DNA of 64,000 nucleotides from DATGPD01 sp041398565 (lineage in GTDB: Bacteria > Planctomycetota > UBA1135 > UBA2386). Shown here in pieces: positions 16,432-25,681 of this stretch. A program made the position numbers and the translations under genes. The stretch covers positions 1 through 64,000 of the forward strand of contig JAWKUN010000006.1 of NCBI GenBank assembly GCA_041398565.1, given 5' to 3'. Position 1 is the stretch's first letter. Every line of letters starts with the position of its first letter. The notes below the pieces were generated by a model. That model was not told the DNA's origin. It saw nothing but the letters and a program-made list of their open reading frames with translations, and ran no database searches.

Positions 16432-19086
16432 ATGCGTAGCGTCTCGGCGCTCACCGCCATCCTCTTTCTCGGCTGCCCTACTTTGGCGGCCCAGATCCAC
16501 GTCAGCACCACGGGCAACGACACCACCGGCGACGGCAGCGTCGGCAACCCGTACCTGACGATCACGCGCGCCATGACCGGCGCGCCCGCGGGCTCGACCA
16601 TCCAGCTCGGTGCCGGCACCTTCGGACTCGCCGAGCAGGTGGAGTTCACCACGACTCCGTTCACCCTGGTGGGCGCGGGTATGGGGACGACGATCCTCAA
16701 GCCGCACGCCACGGCCATCCGGCAGTATCCGGCCGGGCTGCTGCCGGGAACTCTCGAAGATCACCGCGTCGCCCTCGCCGTGAACGGTCCGGCCCGCGTC
16801 GACGTGCGTGACCTGACCATCGACTGCGACTTCAACTTCACCGGCTTCGGCACCGGTCGCCTCTACGGCATCTACCTGCGCGACGGCGGCGACGCCACGT
16901 TCAGCAACGTCGAGGTGAAGAACGCGCGCACCAACCCGCTCAACGGCATCCAGGGTCCCGTCGCGGTGGTGGCGCGCGGCGACAACGCCGGCGATCCGTG
17001 CGAGATCACCATGCGCGGCTGCTACGTGCACGACTGGGGCAAGAACGGCTTCGTCGCCAACTTCAACGCCTTCGCCACCCTCGAGGGCAACGAGTTCGTC
17101 GGCTCCGGCCAGACGCCGGTGATCGCGCAGAACTGCGTGCAGATCAGCCGCGGCTCGACGGGCATCGTGCGCGGCAACGTCATCAAGGACTCCTTCTACA
17201 CGCCGGCCAGCGTCACCTCGACCGGTGTCCTCTTCTTCGACGCCGGGCCCGGCTGCGTGCTCGAGGGCAACTCGGTCAATCGCTGCCAGAGCGGCATCTA
17301 CGTGTACCAGTCGGCCCCGGCCAACGTGCCGGTGGCGGTGCGCGACAACAAGGTCACCGAGTCGACCTGGGGTCTCGATCTGATCGGCAACTGGGGCGGC
17401 TTGGTGACCGGCAACGTCATCCACGGCGCCACCGACGAAGCCGCGTACGACAACAGCACCGGCGCCAACACCAACACCTGGACCAGCAACAACTTCTCGG
17501 ACTGGACCGGTGCCGGCACCTACGCCGTGCCCGGCGGCAGCGTCGTCGACCCGACGCCGCGCCGTAGCTTCGACGACCTCGGCCTGGCGTTCACCGTCGC
17601 CGTCGGCGGCGTGCCCAACGACCTGGTGGTCGCCGACCTCGACCTCAGCGGCCCCTCGTCGCTCGACTTCGCGACGGTCAACGATCCGGCGAGCTTCGGC
17701 GCGGCTCCGAGCGTGAGCGTCGCCATCAACACCGGCTTCCCGACCTACGCCGTGCAGACGCTGTCGTTCGGCGTCGCCGGCGATCAGCCGGTCGGGATCT
17801 GCGTCGGGCAGTTCGACGGGGCGGCCGGCCTCGACCTCGCGGTCGTCACCACCAACAGCAAGTGGTTCGTCTTCGGCAACGACGGCCTCGGCACCTTCAG
17901 CGTGCTCGCCAACGGCACGCTGCCGGCGGCGGCGCTCTCGCCCAACGACGTCGCCTGCGGTGACCTCGACGGCGACGGCCGCGCCGATCTCGTGGTGGCG
18001 ACGCTGAACCTGCTGACCCCGGGTGGCGGCTTCGTCCTGCTCAACGACGGCACCGGCACCGCCTTCACCGGCAGCGCTCTGGCCGGCGCCTTCAGCGCCG
18101 GTTGCAAGGGCGTGGCAGTCGGCGACCTCGACGGCGCCAGCGGCCTCGACATCGCGCTGACCGAGGGCAACGGCTCGTTCGGCCTCGTGCACCTCTATGC
18201 CGGCGACGGCACCGGCGCCTTCACCGCGATGTCGGCCAGCCCCCTGACGGTCGACACCGACCCGACGTCGGTGGCGATCTTCGATGTGGACGCCGACGGC
18301 AAGAACGACCTGGCCGTCACCAGCACCAAGGCGGTCCTGCCGCTGGCGCCGGGCTCGGCCACCCTGTTGCGCAACCAGCTGCCCGCCGGGTTCGCCGCCA
18401 CGGCGCACGACGTCGGTGCGGGGCCGCAGGGCGTCGCGTTCGGCGACCTCGGCAACGATGGCGATCCGGACTCCGTGCGCCGCGACGCGGTGGTGGCCAA
18501 CTTCGCCACCGGCAACGTCTCGGTGCTGTCGAGCTGGGGACGCGGCGGTTTCGCCGGCAACTTCACGGCTCTCGCCGGCACGACGCCCCGGGCGGTGGCG
18601 CTGGCCGGGATGGACGGCGACGTGCTCGGCGACCTCGTGGTGGCAGACGCAGCCAGCTCCAACGTGCGCATCCTGGTCGGGGTGCACACGGCGCGCGGCG
18701 ACCTCTACGGCCAGGGCTGCCCGGGCACGTTCGGGCGCGTCCCGCAGATCTCGACCTCGGGCGCCCCGGCGATCGCCCGCCAGCCCAACCTGAGCTTCGG
18801 CATCCAAGTCACCAACGCGCGCCCGCTGTCGGTCGGCGTGCTGGCCGCTTCCGGCGCGCCGGGCCCCTTGCTCACGCCGTGCTCGTTCCTCCTGGCGAGC
18901 ACCGACGTGGTGTGGGTGCAGTTCACCAACGCCTTCGGCGCCGCCAACGTCGGCATCCCGCTGCCCCCGGCGCCCTCGCTGGCCGGCGCGATCGTCTACT
19001 TCCAGTGGGCGATCATCGACCCCGCCGGCCAGTTCGTCGGCACCTTCGCGCTGAGCGAGGGGCTGAAGGTGCGCGTCGGCCTGTGA
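16432..19086 (+). CDS. secreted parallel beta-helix / FG-GAP repeat protein (paralogue of its divergent neighbour)
   Basis: An 884-residue protein with signal peptide MRSVSALTAILFLGCPTLAAQ. Its mature start, HVSTTGNDTTGDGSVGNPYL, matches the neighbour's opening almost residue for residue. A right-handed beta-helix spans about residues 25-390 (repeated V-x-G-N-x-I/V turns such as VRGNVIKDS, LEGNSVNRC, VTGNVIHGA). FG-GAP/VCBS-like repeats with DLDGDGRADLVV and DVDADGKNDLAV cover about 400-760. The C-terminal module begins YGQGCPGTFGRVPQ. Beta-helix folds of this kind occur in pectate-lyase-like and adhesin proteins; no catalytic residues can be assigned. The start is preceded by a GGAG ribosome site 8 nt upstream. 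Confidence 0.88.
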   Translation: MRSVSALTAILFLGCPTLAAQIHVSTTGNDTTGDGSVGNPYLTITRAMTGAPAGSTIQLGAGTFGLAEQVEFTTTPFTLVGAGMGTTILKPHATAIRQYPAGLLPGTLEDHRVALAVNGPARVDVRDLTIDCDFNFTGFGTGRLYGIYLRDGGDATFSNVEVKNARTNPLNGIQGPVAVVARGDNAGDPCEITMRGCYVHDWGKNGFVANFNAFATLEGNEFVGSGQTPVIAQNCVQISRGSTGIVRGNVIKDSFYTPASVTSTGVLFFDAGPGCVLEGNSVNRCQSGIYVYQSAPANVPVAVRDNKVTESTWGLDLIGNWGGLVTGNVIHGATDEAAYDNSTGANTNTWTSNNFSDWTGAGTYAVPGGSVVDPTPRRSFDDLGLAFTVAVGGVPNDLVVADLDLSGPSSLDFATVNDPASFGAAPSVSVAINTGFPTYAVQTLSFGVAGDQPVGICVGQFDGAAGLDLAVVTTNSKWFVFGNDGLGTFSVLANGTLPAAALSPNDVACGDLDGDGRADLVVATLNLLTPGGGFVLLNDGTGTAFTGSALAGAFSAGCKGVAVGDLDGASGLDIALTEGNGSFGLVHLYAGDGTGAFTAMSASPLTVDTDPTSVAIFDVDADGKNDLAVTSTKAVLPLAPGSATLLRNQLPAGFAATAHDVGAGPQGVAFGDLGNDGDPDSVRRDAVVANFATGNVSVLSSWGRGGFAGNFTALAGTTPRAVALAGMDGDVLGDLVVADAASSNVRILVGVHTARGDLYGQGCPGTFGRVPQISTSGAPAIARQPNLSFGIQVTNARPLSVGVLAASGAPGPLLTPCSFLLASTDVVWVQFTNAFGAANVGIPLPPAPSLAGAIVYFQWAIIDPAGQFVGTFALSEGLKVRVGL

Positions 19087-19165
19087 CCGACCGGCGCTGA
19101 CCGGCGGCCGTCGCGGCGCGCCGCTCCTTGCCTCGGGCCGCGGCGCACCGCAACATGCGGGCGCC

Positions 19166-20635
19166 GTGTGCCCTCGCCTTCTCGGTTCCGTGGTCGCGCT
19201 GCTCGCCTGCCTGGCGACCGCCACCACCCGCGCGCAGGAAGCGGTGCGCCAGCCGCGCAACGTCCTCCTGCTGTTCGCCGACGACCTCCGCCGCGACGCC
19301 CTCGGAGTCCGGCCCGAAGGCCCGTCGGTCACGCCCAACCTCGACGGCCTGGCCGCACGCGGCACCCGTCTGACCCGAGTCGCGTGCATGGGCTCGCGCC
19401 ACGGCGCGGTGTGCATGCCGTCGCGCGCGATGCTGATGTCGGGCCGCGGCCTCACCCATGTGACCGACGACCTGAAGGACGCCGAAACGCTGCCCGAGCG
19501 CCTGCGAGCCCACGGGCTGCGCACCTTCATGACCGGCAAGTGGCACAACGGCCGTCCGGCGCTGACGCGCGCCTTTCCCGACGCGGGCTCCGTGTTCCTC
19601 GGCGGCATGTGCGACCACTTCCACGTGCCGCTGCACGACGTGGTGGCCGGCAAGATCGTGAAGCCGCGCACCGGCGGCGCGCACTCGAGCGAGCTGTTCG
19701 CCGACGCGGCGATCGCGTTCCTGGAAGCGCAGGCGGGCGGCGAGGCCCCTTTCTTCGCCTACGTGGCATTCACCGCCCCGCACGATCCCCGCGACCCGCC
19801 GCCCCGCTGGCTGGGAGCGCTGCACCAGCGCGAGCTGCCACCCTTGCCCGCCAACTTCCGCGGCCAGCACGGCCTCGACCTCGGACGCGCCACGATGACC
19901 GTGCGCGACGAGAACCTCCTGGGCTGGCCGCGCGACCCGGACCTGCTGCGCCAGCAGCTCGCCGAATACCGAGCGCTGGTCGCCCACCTCGACGAGCAGG
20001 TCGGCCGCATCCTCGACGCGCTGGCGCGCAGCGGTCGCGCCGACGAAACCCTGGTCGTATTCGCCGCCGACCACGGCTTGGCGCTCGGCAGCCACGGCCT
20101 GCTCGGCAAGCAGAGCCTGTACGAGCACTCGATGGGCGCACCGGTGATCGTCGCCGGTCCCGGCGTGTCGCGCAGCGCCAGCCGCAGCGGCCTCGCCTAC
20201 CTGTTCGACCTGCCGACCACCATCTGCGCTGCCGTCGGCGCGGCGGCGCCCGCCGGCAGCGACGGCATCGACCTCGGACCCTTGCTGCGCGGCGAGGGCC
20301 CGAGCCGCGAGGTGTTGTTCACCCTCTACGCCGGCGAGCAGCGCGCGCTGCGCGACGACCGCTACAAGCTGCTGCGCCTGCCGTCGATCGACCGCACGCT
20401 CCTGTTCGACCTGCAGGACGACCCGGACGAGTTGCACGACCTGTCGGGCGACGCCGACCACGCCGAGGTGCTGGCCGCGATGGCGGCGCGGTTGCGCGCC
20501 GAGCAGGAACGCTGGGGCGACGCGTTGCCCTGGACAGCGGCAGAGTTGCGCGCGCCGACCATCGACCTGACCGGCCATCCGCGCAAACCGGACCAGTGGC
20601 AGCCGGCGTGGATCGTCGACAAGTACTTCCGCTGA
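19166..20635 (+). CDS. secreted type I sulfatase
   Basis: A 489-residue arylsulfatase-family protein. A leader peptide (LLGSVVALLACLATATTRAQ) directs export. NVLLLFADDLRRDALG supplies the N-terminal metal-binding aspartates. CMPSRAMLMSGR is the C-x-P-S-R formylglycine signature with a modifiable cysteine near residue 83, so an anaerobic or FGE-type maturase must act on it. TGKWHNG carries the usual Lys/His, and FAADHGLALGSHGLLGK gives the second metal Asp/His pair. It should hydrolyse sulfate esters, presumably on a polysaccharide; planctomycetes are rich in such enzymes. The start is the GTG at 19166 because the nearby ATG at 19155 is out of frame. It is convergent with the TPR gene. Confidence 0.92.
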   Translation: MCPRLLGSVVALLACLATATTRAQEAVRQPRNVLLLFADDLRRDALGVRPEGPSVTPNLDGLAARGTRLTRVACMGSRHGAVCMPSRAMLMSGRGLTHVTDDLKDAETLPERLRAHGLRTFMTGKWHNGRPALTRAFPDAGSVFLGGMCDHFHVPLHDVVAGKIVKPRTGGAHSSELFADAAIAFLEAQAGGEAPFFAYVAFTAPHDPRDPPPRWLGALHQRELPPLPANFRGQHGLDLGRATMTVRDENLLGWPRDPDLLRQQLAEYRALVAHLDEQVGRILDALARSGRADETLVVFAADHGLALGSHGLLGKQSLYEHSMGAPVIVAGPGVSRSASRSGLAYLFDLPTTICAAVGAAAPAGSDGIDLGPLLRGEGPSREVLFTLYAGEQRALRDDRYKLLRLPSIDRTLLFDLQDDPDELHDLSGDADHAEVLAAMAARLRAEQERWGDALPWTAAELRAPTIDLTGHPRKPDQWQPAWIVDKYFR

Positions 20636-20662
20636 CGGCACTGCACCGCCGCCCGGCTCGCG

Positions 20663-21445
20663 TCACCCACGCTTGCGCTTGGGCGGCTGACGGAACCCCT
20701 TGGGTGCCGTGCGCATCTGCCCCATGCTCGCCGGCGGGCGCTCGAAGCCGAGCGCGTACCACATCATGCCGAACTGCGCCATGTCCATCTTCTGACCGTT
20801 CTGCAGCCGCAGGCGGTTGGCGGTGGACTTGGCGTCGTTCTCCTTCTTGAGCAGGCGATTGAGCACCTCGATCGCCTCGGCGCGCTTGCCCTCGCGATTG
20901 AGCAGCCACGCGTACACATTGTGCGACAAGACGTGCTTGCGATTGAACCGCGTGCACTCCTCCAGCTCCGCCAGCGCCTCGTCCTTCTTGCCGTCCCTGA
21001 ACTGGATGCAGGCGAGCAGCAGCTTGGCGTCGCCCGAGCGGCGCCCGGCTCGCGACAAGCTCGCCACCGCTGCGTCCTGGTCGCCGGTCTGGTGCTCCAG
21101 GAAACCGATCTGGGCGTGGATCTGACCACCCAGGAGCGGGATCCACCTGGCCATCGGCAGCACGCTGCGCATCGAGGCGATCGCCGGCTTCACCAGGCCA
21201 GCCTCGATCTGGCGGCGCGCCTGCTGCAACGTCGGCTCGAGACGGCGGCCGATGCGCCGGGCCCCGATGATCCAGGTCGCGACGAAGGCCACGAGCCCGA
21301 GCAGGCCGGCGAAGAACCAGCCTGCGCCGAGGAACCAGCTGCCGACACCAACGACGAGCGCGACCGCGAGCGAGAGAAGAGTCAGGTACAGGGCGGGACT
21401 CGGGTTCGGGAAGACGGGGACGCGAATGCTACGGCCTCGTCCCAC
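20663..21445 (-). CDS. membrane-anchored TPR protein
   Basis: About 260 residues. Two adjacent hydrophobic segments near the N terminus (LYLTLLSLAVALVVGVGSWF and GWFFAGLLGLVAFVATWIIG) anchor it. They are followed by helical TPR-like repeats (about residues 70-210) and a basic C terminus ending PPKRKRG. The start is uncertain: the GTG at 21445, 26 nt after the histidine-kinase stop, is the best in-frame candidate, because the same frame continues upstream only as a shadow of the kinase gene. The close spacing suggests it is the third gene of the receiver-kinase-TPR operon, perhaps as a scaffold. No catalytic motif is seen. Confidence 0.7.
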   Translation of the reverse strand: MGRGRSIRVPVFPNPSPALYLTLLSLAVALVVGVGSWFLGAGWFFAGLLGLVAFVATWIIGARRIGRRLEPTLQQARRQIEAGLVKPAIASMRSVLPMARWIPLLGGQIHAQIGFLEHQTGDQDAAVASLSRAGRRSGDAKLLLACIQFRDGKKDEALAELEECTRFNRKHVLSHNVYAWLLNREGKRAEAIEVLNRLLKKENDAKSTANRLRLQNGQKMDMAQFGMMWYALGFERPPASMGQMRTAPKGFRQPPKRKRG

Positions 21446-21471
21446 ACGGCCCGACAGGATTCCGCGCGGAC

Positions 21472-23217
21472 CTAGGGCTGCCGGGACGCGCCCCCCTCGT
21501 TCGCGGCCGGCGCGCCCGCCGCTGCCGTGGCCGCATTGACGACACCCTTCAGCGTGAAGCGGAAGTGGGCGCCCTGCCCGGGCTTCGACTCCACCCAGAT
21601 GCGGCCGCCGTGGCGCTCGACGGCCTTCCTGCACACTGCCAGGCCGATCCCGGTGCCTTCGTACTCGCGCCGGCCGTGCAAGCGCCGGAACGGCTCGAAG
21701 ATCGAGTCGGCGTAGGTCGGGTCCAGACCGATGCCGTTGTCGGCCACCCCGAACACCCAGCCGTCTGCGCTCTCGCAAGCCTCGACACGCAGCACCGCGC
21801 CGCCCTCCGGTTTGGTGAACTTCAGCGCGTTGCCCAACAGGTTCTGGTAGAGGGTCGTCAGGAGCGCCTGATTGCCGAGCACCGTCGGCAGCGGCTGCCG
21901 TTCGATACGGGCTGCTGCCGCCTCGACGCGATCGCCGAGCGAGGCGAGCGCCGCGTCGACGCAGTCGTCGAGACGAACCGGCGCCTCCTGCAACTCGCCG
22001 CGCCCGGCCCGCGACAGATCGAGCAGCCCACGCACCAGTGCCTGCATGCGCGCGGCGGCGTCGGTGATGTAGTGCAGATCGACCCTGGCCGACTCCGGCA
22101 AGTCGGCACCCACGTCTTCGACGAGGAGGCCGGCGAAGGAGATCAACTTGCGCAACGGCTCCTGCAGGTCGTGCGAGGCCATGTAGGCGAACAGCTCCAG
22201 CTCGTGGTTCGTACTCGCCAGCTCGGCGACGGTCTGCCGCAGCAGGGCCTCGGCCATCTTGCGCTCGGTGATGTCGACGATGACGGCCAGGACCATGGGG
22301 CCGTCGGGGGTGTCGATCGGGTTGAGGCCGATCTCGACCGGAAACTCGCTCCCGTCGCCGCGGAGAGCGAACAGATCGCGGCCAGCCCCCATCGCTCGCA
22401 CCTGGGGTGCGCTCGCGTAGCCGCTGCGGTGCGTGACGTGTGCGGCGCGGAACCGTTCCGGGAGGAGCGTTTCGACCGCCTGACCGAGCATCGCTTGGCG
22501 CGGGTGACCGAAGAGCGCCTCTGCCAGCGAGTTCACCAACACGATGCGTCCGTCGCGATCGATGGCGACCATGGCGCTCGGAGACGCCTCGATCAATCGG
22601 TTCGCGCGCTGCTCGGCGCGCATGCTCTCGGCCAGGTAGCGCTCGGCCAAACAGCGCGCGTCGTCGGCGCGCTTCTCGGCGGCAGCGCGCTCTTCGATCT
22701 CGCGTTCCAGCTCGGCGTTGGCTGTCGCCAGGCTCGGCCAAGCCAACGCCTTCGGGACCAACGGTACGAGCGCCAGCACCGTCATCCAAGACACCACCGC
22801 GGTGAGGATCTTGAGCACGCCGCCGAATCGGTAGACCGGAACCCAGAAGATGACCGCGTCGGCGAGGTGGGTCAGACCACAAGCGAAGATGAACGCGCCG
22901 AACAGCAAGAACAGGTTGGAGAAGGGAACGTCGCGGCGGCGGCGCAGGAAGTGGAGGATGACCAGCGGTATCGCGGCGTAGGCGCCGAAGATCGCCACGT
23001 CGGAGGCGATGTGCAGCCATCCGAGCGAAGCATCCCAGTCGCCGCAGAACCAACGCGGCGGAAAGCCCGCCACGTCGAAGAGACGTCCCGGCGTAGCCAA
23101 CCACACACCCAGCGACACCGCGCCCGCCACCGCGGCCCACGCAAGGTAGCGTCGCGCCGGCGAAGGCGGGTCGCACCTCGCGTCGTTCGTCGCTCGCACG
23201 TCTCCCTGCTCCGCCAT
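21472..23217 (-). CDS. sensor histidine kinase with ethylene-receptor-like membrane domain and PAS domain
   Basis: A 581-residue protein. Four hydrophobic segments cover about residues 23-155. Segments 2-4 resemble the copper/ethylene-binding domain of plant ETR1: an Asp before the second helix (IASDVAIFGAYAAIP, compare ETR1 Asp25 and Tyr32), then FGAFIFACGLTHL, which matches the Cys65-x3-His69 copper ligands, then KILTAVVSWMT. After a coiled-coil linker comes a PAS domain (about 205-325). The HisKA domain has its phospho-acceptor His in YMASHDLQEPLRKL, followed by a HATPase with N, G1 and G2 boxes (NLLGNALKF, VADNGIGLD, GTGIGLAV). The HisKA resembles phytochrome-type kinases, which pair with Rcp1-like receivers like the one encoded 18 bp upstream. 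AGAGGGGAAAGG lies before ATG 23217. The ligand is inferred, not shown. Confidence 0.88.
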   Translation of the reverse strand: MAEQGDVRATNDARCDPPSPARRYLAWAAVAGAVSLGVWLATPGRLFDVAGFPPRWFCGDWDASLGWLHIASDVAIFGAYAAIPLVILHFLRRRRDVPFSNLFLLFGAFIFACGLTHLADAVIFWVPVYRFGGVLKILTAVVSWMTVLALVPLVPKALAWPSLATANAELEREIEERAAAEKRADDARCLAERYLAESMRAEQRANRLIEASPSAMVAIDRDGRIVLVNSLAEALFGHPRQAMLGQAVETLLPERFRAAHVTHRSGYASAPQVRAMGAGRDLFALRGDGSEFPVEIGLNPIDTPDGPMVLAVIVDITERKMAEALLRQTVAELASTNHELELFAYMASHDLQEPLRKLISFAGLLVEDVGADLPESARVDLHYITDAAARMQALVRGLLDLSRAGRGELQEAPVRLDDCVDAALASLGDRVEAAAARIERQPLPTVLGNQALLTTLYQNLLGNALKFTKPEGGAVLRVEACESADGWVFGVADNGIGLDPTYADSIFEPFRRLHGRREYEGTGIGLAVCRKAVERHGGRIWVESKPGQGAHFRFTLKGVVNAATAAAGAPAANEGGASRQP

Positions 23218-23235
23218 GCCTTTCCCCTCTCTCCC

Positions 23236-23685
23236 TCAGGACGGCAAGACCACGACCTCCAGCCAGTACTCGCCCGCGACCTTCAGGACCTCTGTGAACT
23301 TGTCGAACTCGACCGGCTTGGTGATGTAGGAGTTCGCGCCCAGGTGGTAGGCGCGCACGATGTCTGCCTCCTGGTCGGATGTCGTGAGAACCACGATCGG
23401 TATCCGCCGGAGACTCTCGTCGGCGCGGATGCGACGCAGCACTTCGCGACCGTCGATGCGCGGCATGTTCAAGTCGAGCATGATCAAGTCCGGACGCGGG
23501 GCGTGTGCGGGCGGCGCGTAGGCCCCGCGCCGGAACAAGAAGTCGAGCGTCTGCTCGCCGTCCCGCGTGACGATCAGCTCGTTGCGCAAGCGTGCCCGCG
23601 CGAAGCTGCGTCGGGTCAGCTCCTCGTCACCAGGATCGTCCTCGGCCAACAGGATCATCGCTGGCCGGGTTGGTCTCTCCTCCAT
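23236..23685 (-). CDS. Rcp1-type single-domain response regulator
   Basis: A 149-residue receiver domain with no output domain. The acidic pair is in LLAEDDPGDEEL, the phospho-acceptor Asp is in LIMLDLNMPRIDG (about residue 71), the Thr is in VVLTTSDQEADI, and the Lys is in NSYITKPVEFDKF. The insertion LDFLFRRGAYAP before the acceptor strand is characteristic of Rcp1-like regulators that serve phytochrome-type kinases. It should accept phosphate from the kinase encoded next in the operon. The start ATG 23685 has a GGAGA site 11 nt upstream and gives the family length. It is the first gene of the minus-strand operon, which is divergent from the plus-strand signalling cluster. Confidence 0.9.
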   Translation of the reverse strand: MEERPTRPAMILLAEDDPGDEELTRRSFARARLRNELIVTRDGEQTLDFLFRRGAYAPPAHAPRPDLIMLDLNMPRIDGREVLRRIRADESLRRIPIVVLTTSDQEADIVRAYHLGANSYITKPVEFDKFTEVLKVAGEYWLEVVVLPS

Positions 23686-24109
23686 GACGTGTGTCTCTCC
23701 AACGTGCGCCTGCGAACACCGAGCACGGGAGCCGGTGCTCGAACCGTCGAACTCTTCCTGGGCGATTGCGAGCCGGCAAGATGATTGTCGTGTCCGCTGT
23801 CGAGGTTGCCGACGATTCCCTCCGCGCGGGAGGCGACACGGAGCGCGCGCCCTTCGGCTGACCGACCGATTCATACCAATGGTCGGCAAGAGGTCGCCCG
23901 CACCGTTGCCCGGCGGCGAGCCGGTTCGGCCGATGTCGTGATAACCCGGCGGACGAGCGTCACCCAGCGCAGGCAGCGAGGCGCTCGCATGCGGCCGTTT
24001 CGCGCGAGCTCGCTCAAGGCCGCGACGAGCGTCGTCGACATCTTGCACACGAGCACGAGCGTCGTGCGCCGCGGGCGTACGCGTCTCGCCGACAACCCGG
24101 ATCCACACC
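23686..24109. other. divergent control region between two signalling operons, 424 bp
   Basis: No credible gene lies here. The region must carry promoters for both the minus-strand and plus-strand signalling operons. At 23862-23886 an inverted repeat, CCGACC and GGTCGG, flanks an AT-rich 13-nt centre (GATTCATACCAAT), unusual in this GC-rich DNA. It could be an operator or part of a promoter, but no binding protein can be assigned. Confidence 0.45.
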
Positions 24110-25681
24110 GTGCAGACAGCAACCGAGATCCCGAGCGAACCCAAGACGACGACGTTGCGGTTGCTGCTGGTCGAGGACGACGACGGCGACGCCGAGATCG
24201 TGCAGCGCAACCTGCGCCGGGCGGCCCTCGACGATTGCGTCAAGACGACACGCTGCACGCGCCTGGAGCACGCGCTCGAACGTCTGGAGAGAGAAGCGTT
24301 CGACGTCATCCTCCTCGATCTCGGCCTGCCGGACGGCGTCGGGCTCGGCAACCTCGAGCGAGTGGCGGCGCGCGCGACCGTGCCGGTCGTCATCCTGACC
24401 GGGCGCGACGACGAAGCCACCGCCATGCGTGCGGTGCGCAGCGGCGCGCAGGACTACCTGGTGAAGGGTCACTTCGACCATCTGGTGCTGGCGCGAGCGC
24501 TGCGCTACGCCGTGGAGCGCCACCGGCTGGTGATCGAGCTGCGCCAAGCGGCCGCGCGCGAGAGCGAGCTGAAGGATCGACTACTCTCGCACGTCTCGCA
24601 CGAGCTGCGCACGCCGCTCACCGCGATCCATCAGTTCGTCGGCATCCTGCGCGACGGCCTCGCCGGCCCGTTGCAGCCCAAGCAGCTCGACTACTTGGCC
24701 ATCGTCGGCCGCAACGTCGAGCAGCTGCGACGCATGATCGCCGACCTCATGGAGGTGAGCCGCCTCGGATCCGGCAAGCTGCCGCTCGACATCGGGCTGG
24801 TCGACGTCACCGCGTGCGCCGCCGAGGCGGTCGAGAGCCTGGCGGGCGCAGCCGCGGCCAAGGGCATCGAGCTGTCGACGAACCTGGAGCGCCAGGCGCC
24901 GCGCGTCCTCGCCGACCACGCGCGCATCACACAGGTCCTGGAGAACCTGATCGGCAATGCGATCAAGTTCACCGCCGACGGCGGGCACGTTCGGGTCGGT
25001 GCGCGCAGCAACCCCGATCAAACCGTGACCCTGACGGTGGAAGACGACGGCTGCGGCATTGCCGAGGAAGCGCTCGGCCGGATCTTCGACCGCCTCTACC
25101 AGGTGCAGCCGATGACCGACACCGGCCGCCACGGCCTCGGCCTCGGCCTGCACATCTCCCACGAGATCGTCAGCCTGCTCGGCGGGCGGATGTCGGTGCG
25201 CAGCGAGGCGGGCAAGGGCAGCTGCTTCGCAGTGGTGCTGCCCGTCTATCGGTTGCGCAGCCTGGTGGAACGCGTGCTCGGCAACAGCCCGGGCACCTAC
25301 GTGACCCTGCTGAGCGTCTGCCTGCGCGACCGCTCCGGGGCCACGGCCTCGATTCCGGAAGCGGCCTTCCGCGAGGTGGTCCGCGCCGTGCAGAGCTGCG
25401 TGCTCGAAGCCACCGACGCCGTCTTGCCCGAGCGAGCGGGTAACGACCGCCACGAGCACCTGTTCGCCATCGCCCGCGCCAACTCGGGTGGCGGCGCCGC
25501 CATCGCCGAGCGCATCAGAGCACACCTGTCGGAACGAGGCCGGATCGAGAGCCTCGGGTGTTCGACCGAAGTCGCCTGGCAGACCTTCGACCCGGAGCCG
25601 GGCGAGAGCCGGAACGACTCGATCGAGCGGATGACGCGCCGAATTCGCGTCGAAATGCAAGCCAAGGGAGAGCAACCGTGA
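24110..25681 (+). CDS. receiver-histidine kinase hybrid with uncharacterised C-terminal domain
   Basis: A 523-residue soluble protein. A receiver domain occupies about residues 15-140 (LLLVEDDDGDAE, acceptor Asp in ILLDLGLPDG, VILTGRDDEA, YLVKGHFDH). HisKA follows with its His in LLSHVSHELRTPLTAIHQ, then HATPase (NLIGNAIKFTADGG, VEDDGCGIAEE, GLGLGLHISHEI) to about 385. The last 130 residues (GTYVTLLSVCLRDRSG onward) resemble a degenerate nucleotidyl-cyclase/GGDEF-like fold without active-site residues; this assignment is tentative. With no membrane segment it probably works inside the cell, its kinase controlled through its own receiver. The start is GTG 24110. The stop overlaps the next gene's ATG by one base (TGATG), so the three plus-strand genes form one coupled unit. 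Confidence 0.87.
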   Translation: MQTATEIPSEPKTTTLRLLLVEDDDGDAEIVQRNLRRAALDDCVKTTRCTRLEHALERLEREAFDVILLDLGLPDGVGLGNLERVAARATVPVVILTGRDDEATAMRAVRSGAQDYLVKGHFDHLVLARALRYAVERHRLVIELRQAAARESELKDRLLSHVSHELRTPLTAIHQFVGILRDGLAGPLQPKQLDYLAIVGRNVEQLRRMIADLMEVSRLGSGKLPLDIGLVDVTACAAEAVESLAGAAAAKGIELSTNLERQAPRVLADHARITQVLENLIGNAIKFTADGGHVRVGARSNPDQTVTLTVEDDGCGIAEEALGRIFDRLYQVQPMTDTGRHGLGLGLHISHEIVSLLGGRMSVRSEAGKGSCFAVVLPVYRLRSLVERVLGNSPGTYVTLLSVCLRDRSGATASIPEAAFREVVRAVQSCVLEATDAVLPERAGNDRHEHLFAIARANSGGGAAIAERIRAHLSERGRIESLGCSTEVAWQTFDPEPGESRNDSIERMTRRIRVEMQAKGEQP

